A stretch of DNA of 64,000 nucleotides from Antedon mediterranea (Eukaryota > Echinodermata > Crinoidea > Comatulida > Antedonidae). The first letter of the stretch is position 1. The number at the start of each line of letters is the position of its first letter. Under the pieces are notes generated by a model. That model was not told the origin of the DNA and made no database searches. It worked only from the letters and a program-made list of their open reading frames with translations. Below are positions 46,401 through 61,400 of the stretch, in pieces. Where the stretch lies: positions 7,093,001 through 7,157,000 of the forward strand of contig NC_092670.1 of assembly GCF_964355755.1 (NCBI RefSeq), in the 5' to 3' direction. The position numbers and the translations under genes are program-made.

Positions 46401-49400
46401 CGTGCGCACGTAAAAATGTGCGCACCTGGTGGCAATTTTTCAAACCCTTAAAATGACCTGAATCGTGTTCTAATTTAATCAGAAATTGATTTGGAGCATT
46501 TTAAAATTTCAAAAGCCGTTTACGCGCGCACTTTCCAATGTTACAAATGTCGGTAGCGATAAAAAAGTTAGCAATTGATGTAAAGCAAACGTGGCTGGAA
46601 ATTACGTTAAAAAATAACTTAAGATTTTCAGAAATTCGCGCGTAACTTACGCTACGCGGATCTGACAGCGTCCAAAAGCTTCGCTGCACAACTTCAGTTA
46701 AATGTCGAAATGTTTACAAAGTTACAACATGTTATGTTAACACGTTGCAGAGAAAAGTTGAACACAAAAAGTGTTGGAAATATGGAAGAATAATAAAAAA
46801 AAGAAACACTACAATTCCAAGAGCTTATCCGCCTTGAGGCGGATAACCAATGATAAAGATTTCATACAATAACAATAGGTGATCATTTTATTCTAAATGA
46901 TCACCTAATTATAACTCTTGCCTCTTGTACAAAATGAAGTTTTTTGGACAAGTAGTTCCCGAGAAAATGCAATTTAAGTTTACTTGTTAATTTAAGACTG
47001 CTCACCGGCTTTTGATAATTCTGTCCTATCTTTTAACACTAGCAGGTCTGAAAATAATTTTTAAAAGTGGTCCAGAATTGGGACCGTGGTCCGGATTTTA
47101 ACCAAAATTGGGCAGTGTCGTCCTTGCACCAGGTGACATGTATGGTAGTAATTTGGAGTCATTCGAATCAAAATTGTGAGCGCTAGAGTGATGATAAACA
47201 AACAAACACACACACACACACATCCACAAACCGCACCAATCAACATACTTGGCCAATTTTAAATTTGGCCAAGTAACAAACACACAAACCAAACAGATCA
47301 AAAAACTACGGTGGCCTATAAGTGTCACGGCAACTTTCTAAAAATATCACGGCAACTTTCAAAAAAAGCTACGGTAATTTGAAAAAAGCCACGGCAATTT
47401 GAAAAAAGCCACGGCAAATTAAAAATAAAACATCACGGCAAATTAAAAATAAAACATCGCGGCAATTTAACAAAAATACCACGGCAACTTAAAAATGAAA
47501 CACCACGGCCCGCACCACGGCAAATTAGTATTGAAACACCACGGCAAATTAGTAATGAAACATCACGGCAAATTACAGAATGCCACGGCGGAAGTGAGTT
47601 ACCACGGCGGAAGTGAAACCTTTGGAATCTTCGTTTTTTTCTGATGTAAGTAATTATTTGTGCATTGAAGTAAATATTATTATATTAATTTATTATATTT
47701 AACTGCAGCATTTTACGTGTTGATTGCACTAGGCCTAGCTATGCCTACTACTAGCCCTAGGCCTTAGGCCTACAGTAGTAGCTAGGTCTACTGTAAAAAC
47801 AACTTGTTATATAAAAAACAGATTACTGTAAATATATTAAAACATTGTAGAATGTTATAGGGCCTAGGCCTACCTTGTAATAAGGCCTATGGTCTAGCCC
47901 GGCCTAGAAAGTTTAAGAAAAGTGCAATAAACACGTAAACTGCTGCAGTTAAATAAATTAATATAATATTTACATCAATGCACAAATAATTACTTACCTC
48001 AGAAAAAATCGAAGATTCCAAAGGTTTCACTTCCGCCGTGGTAAATCACTTCCGCCGTGGCATTCTGTAAATTGCCGTGGTGTTTCACTATTAATTTGCC
48101 GTGGTGTTTCAATACTAATTTGCCTTGGTGTTTCATTTTTAAGTTGCCCTGGTATTTTTGTTAAATTGCCGCGATGTTTTATTTTTAATTTGCCGTGATG
48201 TTTTATTTTTAATTTGCCGTGGCTTTTTTCAAATTGCCGCCGTGGCTTTTTTTGAAAAAATTGCCGTGATATTTTTTGAAAGTTGCCGTGACACTTATAG
48301 GCCACCGTAAAAAACTTCTATATTAAATCTAATTCAGTTTTAAAATTACAAATCACACATTATAACACTTGCCTCTTGTACAAAAATGAAGTTTTTTGGA
48401 CAAGTAGTTCCCGAGAAAATGCAATTTAAGTTTACTTGTTAATTTACTAGATGGTACGCTCGCTTCGCTCGCGTACCATCTAGGTCGTGCCCATAGATGG
48501 TTCTCGAATACATAATAATTTCAGCGTTAAAAAATTGGCGATTTCAAATGCACGTACCGCAAGACAATAATACATGTCGTTTACAGGAACGAATAAATAG
48601 ACACTGTGATTTATGTACTGAACTAAAATTAGCACCCTGGGAATTACTTCCGAAAGAGAAACTTGTCACAAAATGAGACCAATATATTAAGTCAAATTTA
48701 AACAAACTTAATTTGTGTTTTGTATGCAACATTAGGGTTGAGGGATGGGAAAGAGGATGGGTGCAAAGAGGAACAATTTTTAAATATATTCTTTATCCAT
48801 GTAGTAACGAAATATTAATTGTTTTCATATAATATACCACTAAACACAGTAAAACATTGCGATGTAATACTTTGTTTAAACTATCACCGTCCTAGTCGAT
48901 TGAAATAGTATAGTACATGTAACGATACATCACTACGACGTGTATAATATGTTTATATAATGTAAAACAATTTGTGAAAACCACCCCTATTCGTGGCAAA
49001 CCATAAATTCGATTTAATCGTCAATAAATATTAAATCATCTAACTCAACTTAATTAGTAGGCCTAATGGTTTTCAATTGTTTCTTAGAGCCAATTCATAC
49101 TTAAGTTGGTTCCTAACCCTACCCACCAAAGTTGTTCTGCGTTTAGGGCATGTGATGCACAGTAGGCCTATCAGGCTCTATTATGGCTTTACAACGCTAC
49201 TCATGCGAGTGAGGGAAGGGTGATGATATGGGTGGTTTAACTGCAATAATAAAGATTTGTACATAATAAATATACGGCGACTGAAAACGCTAGCACCAGC
49301 TCATTATCCGTTTAAAAAAAATTATATCCAACCTCTGCAGCACAGATTGGAAAACAAATGGATCGAATTTCTGTTATGAGTATACAGTACTTTCCTTTAC

Positions 49401-52400
49401 GACGCCTGAGAGAATAGACACTTGTGGAACGACACAGAGATTGGAATGTTCCATTCATCGCAAATCAATACATTTGTATAAACGTATATTAAATTTATCA
49501 AAAAAGTATTTTTTTAAGAAAATCGGCCTGTCTTCAACATCATGATATTTTACTCGAGCTGTTCAACCGGTTTTCAGCTATTAAAAACAATTATCGTAGG
49601 AGGAGATAAGAAAATGCGAAGCCTCCTCGAATTTTTGTGGCGGGTATTTTTCAAGATTGACGTCCATTAGACAGTGTATACCACGATCGGAAAACACCCC
49701 TATTTGGGGCAAATCGTTGAACCTAAATTCGTTTTAATCGTCAATAACTAATTATCTAACTTAATTTAATTAGTAAACAGGGTTACATCAGGTGGTTAAA
49801 ATCAGTACCGAAAGTACGAACCAACTTTATATACCATCGAGTAAAAATTCTAAAAGTAAGGCGCGATTTACCGATTTTTGCCCTTACGTAAATTAATATA
49901 TAGAAGACTGCTCACCGGCTTTTGATAATTCTGTCCTATCTTTTAACACTAGCAGGTCTGAAAATAATTTTTAAAAGTGGTCCAGAATTAGGACCGTGGT
50001 CCCGATTTTAACCAAAATTGGGCAGTGTCGTCCTTGCACCAGGTGACATTGACATGTATGGTATTAATTTGGAGTCATTCGAATCAAAATTGTGAGCGCT
50101 AGAGTGATGACAAACAAACACACACACACACAAACACACACATCCACACACACACACACAAACAAACCGCACCAATCAACATACTTGGCCAATTTTAAAT
50201 TTGGCCAAGTAACAAGCACCATACTATCGGTATTTTTTTAGATTAGTCAAAAGCATTTGACACCATAAATCATAACATTATTATTTCAGAGGCCTTCCAC
50301 TACTACTTTTAAAAGAATACTTATCATTTCGCTAACAATATACTTAATACACTCAACCAATTCTCAACTCTTGCATGTTACCTGTGGGGTCAAGGGTCAA
50401 TCATTGGCCCACTACTCTTTTTTTCTCTAAAGGCAATACCCATCATAAATAATTCATTTAAAACAAAATACAAACAAATACTTATTTCAAACTATTTAAA
50501 ACATTAGTACTTCACAATTGCCTTAAGACTGTTCTTTTCTTCCTTTTTTGTGCCCCTTTATTTAATTTCATTTGTCAATTTGATGAAAGAAAGAAGTAGT
50601 TTTTTTTTCTCTCACTTATTATAAATAACTAAATATATGTTTACTTACCTGGAGGACCAAACTTAAACTGTCACTGGATAATAACTTCTTTACTCTTTAA
50701 TTTTTTGTTATATTTTTCAGAATGCATAACAAATATATATCTTGAGGATGAGAATGTTTTATATTCATTTTCGTCTCCAAATTATCCGAATAATTACTAC
50801 AACAATTTAAATTGCGAATGGACAGTGTCCACCTCATCAGAGTTTGTCATTCTCCTTCAGTTCAAAGACTTTCAACTAGAGTATGGATGGGATTATCTGT
50901 ATGTTGGGTTTGAAGAAAATAGTTATGAGTATACTTTCACAGGTTCATCCACCATTCATTCTATAATTTCCGAAAACTCGACACTGTGGATACGTTTCTA
51001 CACGGACTCTAGTGTGACATATAGAGGATTCCATGCAACAGTAACAGCTTTAACAAATGGTAATTGTGTGTGTCTTAACTTATGTTATCGCTTTTAAAAT
51101 GATCTTTATGTGGACCACAGACATGACATAAGCCTTCAACAACGTCCAAATAAAACCCAGTTATCATCCACAAAATAAATTACTCCCAATTACTTCCATT
51201 TAGCTTGGAATGCACTGTGATAATACTTATGTTCCATATTTTACATTATACCACAATTGTTCCACAAGGTAGGTTGTTGATTGTAAACACTATTGATGAC
51301 AGGTTAAATGCTGATTTCGAGCCTAGTGCGTCGAACACAAAATTGCGAACATTTGGATTTCTTAGATTTGCTTATAATCAAAATCTCATTTTGTCTTTAG
51401 CTATCGGTAATATAAAAACTGATTTCCAGACTGGTTTGAATAGTTGGACTCAAGAATTGGATGATAATTTTGATTGGACAAGGAGGTATGGCTCTACGCT
51501 ATCATTTAACACTGGACCGAGAAATGGTCATTCAGGATATGTAGGTACGTTATACGTATAAAATGTAGTTTAAAGTTTTTTACTAACTTTTATTCGTTAC
51601 TTTCATAGGCCTAGACAGTGTTACCTTCTTAATTAGTGTATATTTTTACTGCAAAATTTACCGATATATAAAGAATTACAATGTAAAATAATCACTTTTG
51701 TTTATTTCTACTTACACAGCTGATTATTATGTCTATATTGAAACATCACTAATCGGTTCTGGATTGACAGCTCGCATAAGAAGTCCATTGCTACCACAAA
51801 GTCAAAATATAACTTTATCATTTTACTATCATATGTACGGAGATACTATTGGAACACTCAATGTTTATAGAAAATCTAACGGGAATGATGAACTTTTATG
51901 GTCGAGATATGGTAACCAAGGAAATGTATGGCTTTATGGTGTAGTGCAATTATCGAATACTGGTTATGGCTATATCGTATTCGAAGGGATTTCGGGAAGT
52001 TCATTTACCGGTGACATTGCGATTGATGATATCTATATTAGTTATAATGGTATGTAATTTTTAATACAGAATATATGTTTTATTGAAATTGTCGAAGATA
52101 TGTCATTTGTATTAAAAAATGGTATTTAACTATCGAAAAAGTATACTTCGAGCTATGCTGCCCTAATTTGGTTTAACTACATTTTTTTAGATTGAAATTG
52201 TTGTCTTATTTGACTCTTGAGGGTATACTCTCACTTGTATTGACCATTTATACCAAAATATGGCTTTAAAAATGAAATGTAATAATTAATAATTGGGCTT
52301 ATCTACAAACACCCATAGAAATAATCTGACAAAATCATAATGAAATATAGGCCTATAATGAAGCAGATTATGCACTTTCATAATACATTTTTATTTTTAC

Positions 52401-55400
52401 AACTTGTTCAGCAAATTACCTAATCTAAATTACACTTTATTTCAACATTTAGATCAAAAAACAAACAAAATAACTGCAAAAGTGCCGCCCTGTTTTTTAA
52501 AGTATGTCGTGCCATTTCCAAGTACAAATAATTCGGAAAAAAGGCATTATCTGCAATTTGACCCCGCAAAATAAAAATAAAAATTGAAAAATATGTGAGC
52601 TATTTTTTTTAATGTAATGTATATACTCATTTGAAAATAAAATACAACTTGAACTGTTTGAAGAAAAAAACTCGCGTTGGTCAATTACCAATTAGAATTG
52701 TGTAGCTAAACCCTTTTCTTAAAGTAGTGCAGTATGCCATCCGTCATAAATACAACAGATTCTTTTGAAATTGGATTATGTATAATTTATAAGCGACAAT
52801 GTTGTATTGGTCAGTAGTTTCCTTTTTCGGTAGATTAATTGTGATTAATCTAATTATAATATTTATTTAGGGCTGTGTGATTATGTATGCGATTTAACTG
52901 GATTGTGTGTAAATAGTAGTCGCATCTGTGATGGTATAAATGATTGTCAAAATGGAGACGACGAAAATAGATGCGGAGCAACGCCATTTCCTACATCCTA
53001 TCCAAACGGTTTGTTATTTTAGTTTTAAAGGAGATATCCTATTCAGATACAATAGAGCCCCTTTCTCACAGAGCTGAGTGCCAGGAATATTGCGGGAATA
53101 TACCATTACCATGCCGGTATGGTTTTCTGTGAGAACGGGTCGTCTTGGCACCATGCCGGCATCGACATGACCTGCTTTAGACCTAGTAATATTCTAGGGA
53201 TATTCCCCGCAATGCCAGACGGGCATTCTGTGAGAACGTAACGCCGTTATATTCCGGGGTTCCCTGTCGAGGCTTCAGACACCTTGCGCGGTCAAGTGTA
53301 TCACTTTGGCGCCGATTCAATTCAATTAACAATAATAATGTCGAACTGGTGGGATAATGAGATAACAGAGCTGCTTAAAATAAGGGGACAAGAAGAAATT
53401 TGGGCGTTACTGCAGTTTCGCACCACACTGTTATATCTTCGATTTCTCGCTTAATTTTTTTCTCACACCCACATCATACAATTTTGGGCCATTATGTAAC
53501 ATGTTCCCATGATTTAGCCACCGTTAATTACCTTTATCATAACAAAAAATGCCTTTCAAAACAGCTCCTTTTTTCGCGAATACTTCGATCGAACTGTGGC
53601 CATTTTAGAATCAGAAAATTGCCAGAAATCAATGTATGTTTTATTTTCTGTTTTTATTTTTAAACTGCAAAGAGTGGTTTTTATAAAGAACCAGCTGTAC
53701 ATATCAAAAGGGCGACGATATGAGTCCGTACATAAAACATTGATAGGAACCATTAATATGAATAATAATACTAATAATGAAATATTAATTTAGCCTTTAT
53801 TATTTCGCCAGCTGAAAACATTTCTTGCTTTTCAATCGGATTTTATAACACTGCCCTCTATAGTTTCTATAATTTTTGGGGGAAAATGAAGCATAAATTC
53901 TGGCAATTAAGTGATAAATATAAGATGGCGAACATTTCGCAGTGTGTTGACAGCGAGTTCAGTATTGTTTAAAATGGATATGAAAGGGTTCCTAGCAATA
54001 TCATTTTATTGGCTCAACGTGTAGATCAATCAGTTTTAAGCTTGCCATAGTCATACTTAATGTTTTGGAGGACGACAACGCCCTCAAAACGCCCCTGAGA
54101 AACCTGTGAAAAACCTTTTGTGACGTCACTAAAAGTTATTTTTGTATTACAGAGATAGGAATTTAGCAGTAAATCATTGATTGATGCAAAAGCATGGTAG
54201 TAATTACTTATTGCTTTGATATTTTTATTCTTGGATAAGTATGTTAGCCTAATCGAATAAAATTAATTCATATTATCAACCAAGTTTTTTTTAAAACGGA
54301 TTTTCATTTCGTTTTTCAAGGCCATCTTTTACGAAATTCATAGCCAAATGCCTATCTTGCTGGGTACACGGAGTTATTTTGCGCATGCGTGAGAATCACA
54401 GAGTCGACCACCTTGGCCTCTCTCTCGACCCTCCGCCGAGCGATGTTTATTTCGCTATTTATAAATTATATTATACACGTATTATTGAAACATTCATTTT
54501 ATTATTATTTCGTTGTAATTAACTGAAATTGATGGAAATTCGTCCACATCGTCAGCTTGTTAACACGGGTGTTAACATCGTTTTGAAGAAACGGTTGGAC
54601 GAGTAAATGGTGTTTGACAATGCCATGGCCTGGAGCTAGCTAGGCCTAGGCCTAGGCCTTTTTAGTAGTGATGACTGCTGGATACGGTGTTTAGTCGCCC
54701 GGCCAGAGAGGTGAGCTGAGAGCGTATGCTCCTTGATGTATCGTTGAGGGTGTTAATGGTAGGCACAATTGTGTTACTGTATTATGTATATACACATTAT
54801 TTATAAGTACGTTTATTAATATTGTTGTGTGCTGTAGTGTCCTGACTAACGTATTATTAAAATATTTTTTTTTGTTATTACATGCCGCCCTACTAGCTAG
54901 TAGGCTAGGCAACACTGAATACTAAATATTATGATTCCTAATAAATAGAGTTGGATTTTCTCTAATGTAGTAATAAAGGTTATAACAGGCCAGGCCTAGT
55001 TAGGGTATTTCAGCTTGTATCATATACAGTACCATATACAGTACAGTATACAGTAAATAAACAATTCATTTGTATTTTTACCTACCTACAGGTCTATAAT
55101 TGGAGTGCAATTATGATAATTGATGGACGAGATAAGCAAATGTATTTATTGATTGGAATGGAAGCGCAAATGTTAGAGTAAAATTATAATATTAAGGTAA
55201 CAGATACTGAGCATTGCTATTTTAAACTGTTGATCAAACCTACATAATACATTATACTAAAATTATTATTTTGTTTTGAGGGCAGATAAACATGTGCTTA
55301 TTCATTTTCCTTTTTTCAGGTGAATAGAAAGATACCCAGAGTACTTTATAATAGATGCTACTTGGATCATGCTTGCACGATACATTTATGCAGTATACTA

Positions 55401-58400
55401 AGACACCAAGTATAGAATGAGCGCAGACAATTAAAATTACAGAACTAAATATTTATGAAGAATAGTAAAATATGCATAATAGAATTCTTTAGACGCGAGT
55501 GCTAGGGTTACAGTCATACTGTAACTATGGTAATGTACTACCAGACAGTACACTAGTAGCAGTGCATCATATAGTGTTTGTTTTTAACCATCTAAATGGG
55601 TCTGGGTGTGAGTGAGTGGCCGAGCGGTTAAGACAGTGGAACCGTAATCACGTAGCCATAACATCGGCAGGGGTTCGAGGCTCACTCACTCCGTGGTTCT
55701 GGTGGTAGAACGAGTCTTCTCGGATAAGGACTATAAACCGTAGGTCCAGTGTACACAACTTGCTCGTGTGCACTTTAAAGAACCTAGTACATCTTTCGAG
55801 ATGAGTAGGGGGTTACCCCGGTGTATTAGTACATCACAGCCACTGATCACCAACTGGGCCCTCTGGGAGATCAGTCTTTGACTGAAGAGGTCACCCAGTA
55901 TAAAGATAAAACAAACAAAAAACAAATAAAAACAAATACTGTATAAACAAATAAACCACTACTGTACTTCTTTTTTTATTTATTTAGCCAAATACTATGT
56001 ACAATGGACATTTATGAAAGAATCCATCTCTTGAATATGATGGAGCTGGCTGGTGGTGTTGATAGAATTAAAATGTATCACTCAGGTCTCAAAAGTAATT
56101 TATGTCCTGTTTGAAAAATCCTGCTTGTTCCAAACTCATTATGATACATTTGTTCAATAAAATTCATTCAACACACTATTTCTGCCATATAATTTGATGT
56201 TTACAATTTTATTACTAGTACTATTACAGTTCTTCAAAGCCATCTCATGTACTGTTGATTCCATAAATCTGCAAAGATAAGACCAATAAATGGATGGAAA
56301 TGTACTATTATTTTTATTCAATCCTACCTCTAGGCCCTATAGTATTATATTTTATGACTTGGTAACAAACAGAAAGAGGTTATTATTTAATTACACTACA
56401 GTTACTAACTACACTATAATAATCCTCTCGGCCTCACCTCCTCTGCTCTACTTTAATTATTAGTATTATCATATTACTATATTAGTCAATAACAAAAGTC
56501 AGAGCCAAAAACAAGTTCAACACAAGCTTACCTTTTTTATTTACGTCGCCTTTTACATACGTCTACGCCCGCGCCTTGTCCACTTCCTGGAGGTTCGTCG
56601 GTGGACCGGCGACTGCTACTCTCTTGTACTGTAGTAGGCCATGGAGTAACTCCATGTGTAGGCCTAGCCTACTACTAGCGAATTTAGAAGAAACTATAGT
56701 CTACTAGACCTAGCCTAATTTGTAGTCTGCGTGAGTGGTTTAGTGTGAGAAGTACAAATACACACTTTCTTCTTTTCACGTACAATCTTTGCAGACATAA
56801 CTTTTTATTGATTTGTGAAATATCGATATTTTCTACGACTGCAGCAACAGGGAGCTTGCAACACGCGAGTCTCGTGTAGCATGGGTTTGTTTATTTTGTT
56901 TACACCACACACAGTCCGCGAACGAGACAAGGCGGTGATTGGACTGTATTAAAATTCATTAACCATTCACAAAACGACTGCTGCCGTGGCTACAACCCCG
57001 GGTGTTTCAAACTCTAAATTTGACAATCTCGTACGTGCGTATAGAACGTTCATAAAAATTAAGATGGCGTGCCAGTTGGTCGGCCATTTTGCGGACGTTT
57101 TATACAAAAATTTAATTTGTTTATTTCTCAATTTCTACTAGGTATTTGAATCTAATTTTTTGTGTGCTGTTTATTAACATTAAAAGGATTCATACAAAGT
57201 CCTTTTTGTGAAATTTTAAAATCCTTTCATATCCATTTTAAAATGTTTTGAAAAGTATTGTTATTTAAAAAAAATTACTTAGTAAGTGGTCGAATCGTAT
57301 AAACATGTTACATAATATTATGTTGCGAGTGTAAAAAACGAAAGTTTAGGTAAGAAATCGAAGATATAACGGTGTGGTGCGAAACTGCAGTAGCGCCGAA
57401 ATTTGTAGCATAATCTATAGCAGGCCTAGCCTAGGCCAGCTCTTTGTTAATGTTGGTGCCTAACTAGCCTGACCCTTCGTCGCCTTGTAAATTGTACAGC
57501 CTTCTAAGGTGTTTTACAGATTGCCGATTGACGGCTAATTAATTGCTGTACCTGTATAATATATGCACAATATACTGTACATAGCATGTATTGCATAAAT
57601 ATGCTATAAAGGAAGATAATAATCTGTAACCTAACATTCGCCGCCATATATCCCTAGACAAAAATAATAACAATAAAGGACGCCCTCAATAATTATTTTG
57701 TCAGAGACTTTTTATTGGCCGAATATGTCCGACTCCTTTCTCACAGAAAGCCGGTATATACCGGTTATATTTCCGGCACGATAGTCCGATGAGAATGGGT
57801 ATATGCCGGTAACGATACCGGCACGACGCCAGCACTGTACCGGTATATTGCAGACACATCTGTGAGAAAGGGGCTATGGAGATAAATATAGGAGATACAA
57901 ATTTTAAAAAAAATAAAATAAAAAATAAAATGCCATAGTCCATGGGCTGGAGGGGGTTACCGTGCACCCCCCCCCCCCCACAGTTAAACTTCTTTGGTAT
58001 CATTTTCTTCTCACGGACATATAGAGTGAAAAAATCGATGTTAACAAGAAAAATATAGGGATGCATTGTATGTACTTGCGTCATTTGTAATGATCATCAG
58101 TGTTTTATCTTCAAATATTTGTTGGGGTAGGGGGTAACATTTATCCTAATAACCCAAGAATCCAACATCTAATTAGTATTATCTTAGTAACATTGTGTAG
58201 CATACATCTTTTAAAATCTTTTAAATTTAAATAAAATTAATCGGAAGATTATTAAGGTCAGTAGAGGTCAAAAGGTTATTGACCTTTTGCAAAATGCAAA
58301 TTTTTCCCAAAATATAGATAAATTTCAATATCGTATCTACAATTTTCAATATTTTTTATCTTAATTGGGTTTTACTTGTGCTTACTGACATATTGAATAA

Positions 58401-61400
58401 GAAAATATATGTTAACAAGATAAAAATTGCAGTTCATTATATACAAATTGTTATTTTTTATTGTTAAAAATTGCAATAAAAATACATTTTTTGGGGTAGG
58501 AGGTAACAATAATAGAAATAACCCAAGAATCAAATATCTAATTAGTATGATCTTGGTGTCGTTGTGTAGCATTTATGTTTTTTAATCACATAAAATTTAA
58601 ATAAAATTAATCGAACCATTTTTAAGGTCAGTAGAGGTCAAAAGGTCACTGACCTTTTTTCAAAATTGCAAATATTTGCCATAATGATATACATTTCAAA
58701 TCTCTAATTTTCAATATTTTTTATTTTAATTGTGTTTTACTTGTGTTTACTGACATATTGAATAACAAAATATGTGTTAACATGAAAAAAATTGCACTGC
58801 ATTAATACCAATTGTCATGTAATTTTGTTATTCTTCAAAATTACAATAAAAAGACATTTTTGGGGTAGGGGGTAACAATTATCCCAATAACCCAAGAATC
58901 CAACACCTAATTAGTATTATCTTGGTACCATTGTGTAGCATACATCTTTTAAAATCTTATAAATTTTAAATAAAATTAATCGGACTATTAGTAGGGTCAG
59001 TAGAGGTCAAAATGTCATTGATCTTTTACAAAAATGCACATTTTTGCCAAAATATAGATAAATTTCAAAATAGTATCTATAATTTTCAATATGTTTTATC
59101 TTAATTGTGTTTTACTTGTGCTTACTGACATATTGAATAAGAAAATATATGTTAACAAGATTAACATTGCAGTTCATTATACACAAGTTATCATTTTTTA
59201 TTCTTAAAAATTGTAATAAAAATACATTTTTTGGGTAGGGCGTAACATTAATAGCAATAACCCAAGAATCAAACATCTAATTAGTATGATCTTGGTGTCG
59301 TTGTGTAGAATTCGTTTTTTTTTAACCATATAGAATTTTAATAAAATTGATTGAACCATGTTTAAGGTCAGTAGAGGTCAAAAAGGTTACTGACCTTTTG
59401 CAAAATTGCAAATATTTGCCATTATGAGATACATTTCAATATCAAATCTCCAATTTGTTCAATACTTTTCATTTTAATTGTGTTTTACTTGTGTTTACTG
59501 ACATTGAATAACAAAATGTGTGTTAACATGAAAAAATTGCAGTGCATTAATACCATTGTCATGTAATTTTATTATTCTTCAAAATTGAAATAAAAAGACA
59601 TTTTTGGGGTAGGGGGTAGCATTAATACCAATAACCCAAGAATAAAACATCTAATTAGTACGATCTTGGTATCGATGTATAGCATATATGTTTTTGTAAT
59701 CATGTAGAATTTAAATGAAATTAATCGAACGATTATTAAGGTCAATGGAGGTAAAAATATAAATATTTCAATATCAGATCTCCAATTTTCGATATGTTTT
59801 TATTTGAATTGTCTTTTACTTGTGCTTACTAACATATTGAATAAGAAAACGTGTGTTAAGATAAAAAATGTCAGTACATTGTAATTTTGTAATTGTTAAA
59901 AATTGCAATAAAAAGACATTTTTGGGGTAGCGTAGTAACATTTATAAGAATAACCCAAGTATCAAACATCTAATTTGTATGTTCTTGGTATCGTTGTGTA
60001 GAAAAAATAAAAATTATGCAGAATTTAAATAAAATTAAACAAAATGCTACACAACGATACCAAGATCATACAAATTAGATGTTTGATTCTTGGGTTATTC
60101 TTCTTCTTATAAATGTTACCTGCTACCCCAAAAATGTCTTTTTATTGCAATTAAAAATTGACAATTTCTATACAATGTACTGCAATTTTTTATCTTAACA
60201 CAAATTTTCTATATTCAATATGTTAGTAAGCACAAGTAAAAGACAATTCAAATAAAAAAATATCGCGAATTGGAGATCTGATTTTGAAATATATCTCATT
60301 TTGCCAAAAAATTACATTTTTGCAAAAGGTCAGTGACCTTTTGACCTCTACTGACCTTAGTATCGTTCGATTAATTTCATTTAAATTCTACATGATTACA
60401 AAAATATATGCTACACATCGATACCAAGATCATACTAATTAGATGTTTGATCCTTGGGTTATTGGTATTAATGCTACCCCCTACCTCCAAAAATGTCTTT
60501 TTATTGCAATTTTGAAGAATAATAAAATTACATGACAATGGTATTATTGTACTGCAATTTTTTTCATGTTAACACACATTTTGTTATTCAATGTCAGTAA
60601 ACACAAGTCAAACACAATTAAAATAAAAGTATTGAAAAAATTGGAGATTTGATATTGAAATATATCTCATTATAGCAAATATTTGCAATTTTGCAAAAGG
60701 TCAGTGACCTTTTTGACCTCTACTGACCTTAAACATGGTTCAATTAATTTTATTAAAATTTTATATGATTAAAAAACACAAATGCTACACAACGACACCA
60801 AGATCATACTAATTAGATGTTTGATTCTTGGGTTATTGCTATTAATGGTACACCCTACCCCAAAAAATTTATTTTTATTGCAATTTTTAAGAATAAAAAA
60901 TGATAATTTGTGTATAATGAACTGCAATTTTAATCTTATTAACATATATTTTATTATTTAATTTGTCAGTAAGCACAAGTAAAACACAATTAAGATAAAA
61001 CATATTGAAAATTGTAGATACTATGTTAAAATTTATCTATATTTTGACAAAAATGTGCATTTTTGTAAAAGGTCAATGACCTTTTGACCTCTACTGACCC
61101 TACTAATAGTCCGAATAATTTTATTTAAATTTTATAAGATTTTAAAAGATGTATGCTACACAATGGTACCAAGATAATACTAATTAGGTGTTGGATTCTT
61201 GGGTTATTGGGATAATTGTTACCCCCTACCCCAAAAATGTCTTTTTATTGTAATTTTGAAGAATAACAAAATTACATGACAATTGGTATTAATGCAGTGC
61301 AATTGTTTTCATGTTAACACATATTTTGTTATTCAATATGTCAGTAAACACAAGTAAAACACAATTAAAATAAAAAATATTGAAAATTGGAGATTTGATA

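Larger units (their letters stand above)
44032..46910. mobile_element. composite insertion inside repeat X copy 2
   Basis: Absent from X copies 1 and 3. Ends carry inverted TAGGTGATCATTTT / AAATGATCACCTA. It contains two tandem W repeats (44225-44945), long low-complexity AT sequence and a tRNA-like segment (45725-45800). No protein-coding domain found. Confidence 0.55.
43795..47275. repeat. interspersed repeat X, copy 2, split by an insertion
   Basis: First part 43795-44031, second part about 46911-47275. Copy 1 reads continuously across the junction (ACAAATCAAAACTTATAAC). A (CA)n tract lies near the 3' end (47205-47222), which closes with the palindrome TTGGCCAATTTTAAATTTGG-CCAAG. Confidence 0.75.
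53070..57877. mobile_element. MITE M, second copy, split by TIR element N
   Basis: Left part 53070-53402 and right part 57406-57877 together equal the intact copy at 1884-2707, in reverse. Ends AGCCCCTTTCTCACAG / inverse. Element N sits between. Confidence 0.88.

Noticed and set aside
47061-47328. Minus-strand frames rich in Cys/Val
   Set aside because: Derived from the (CA)n tract at the end of repeat X.
53400-53793. Short frames inside element N as possible transposase
   Set aside because: No DDE, zinc-finger or other transposase motif, and the frames are short and overlapping.
53070-57877. First reading of this as a 4.8-kb parent transposon of the 824-bp MITE, linked by a microhomology deletion
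   Set aside because: The internal GGCG...CTGCAG inverted ends next to both GAAATTTG copies show a separate nested element with a target duplication instead.
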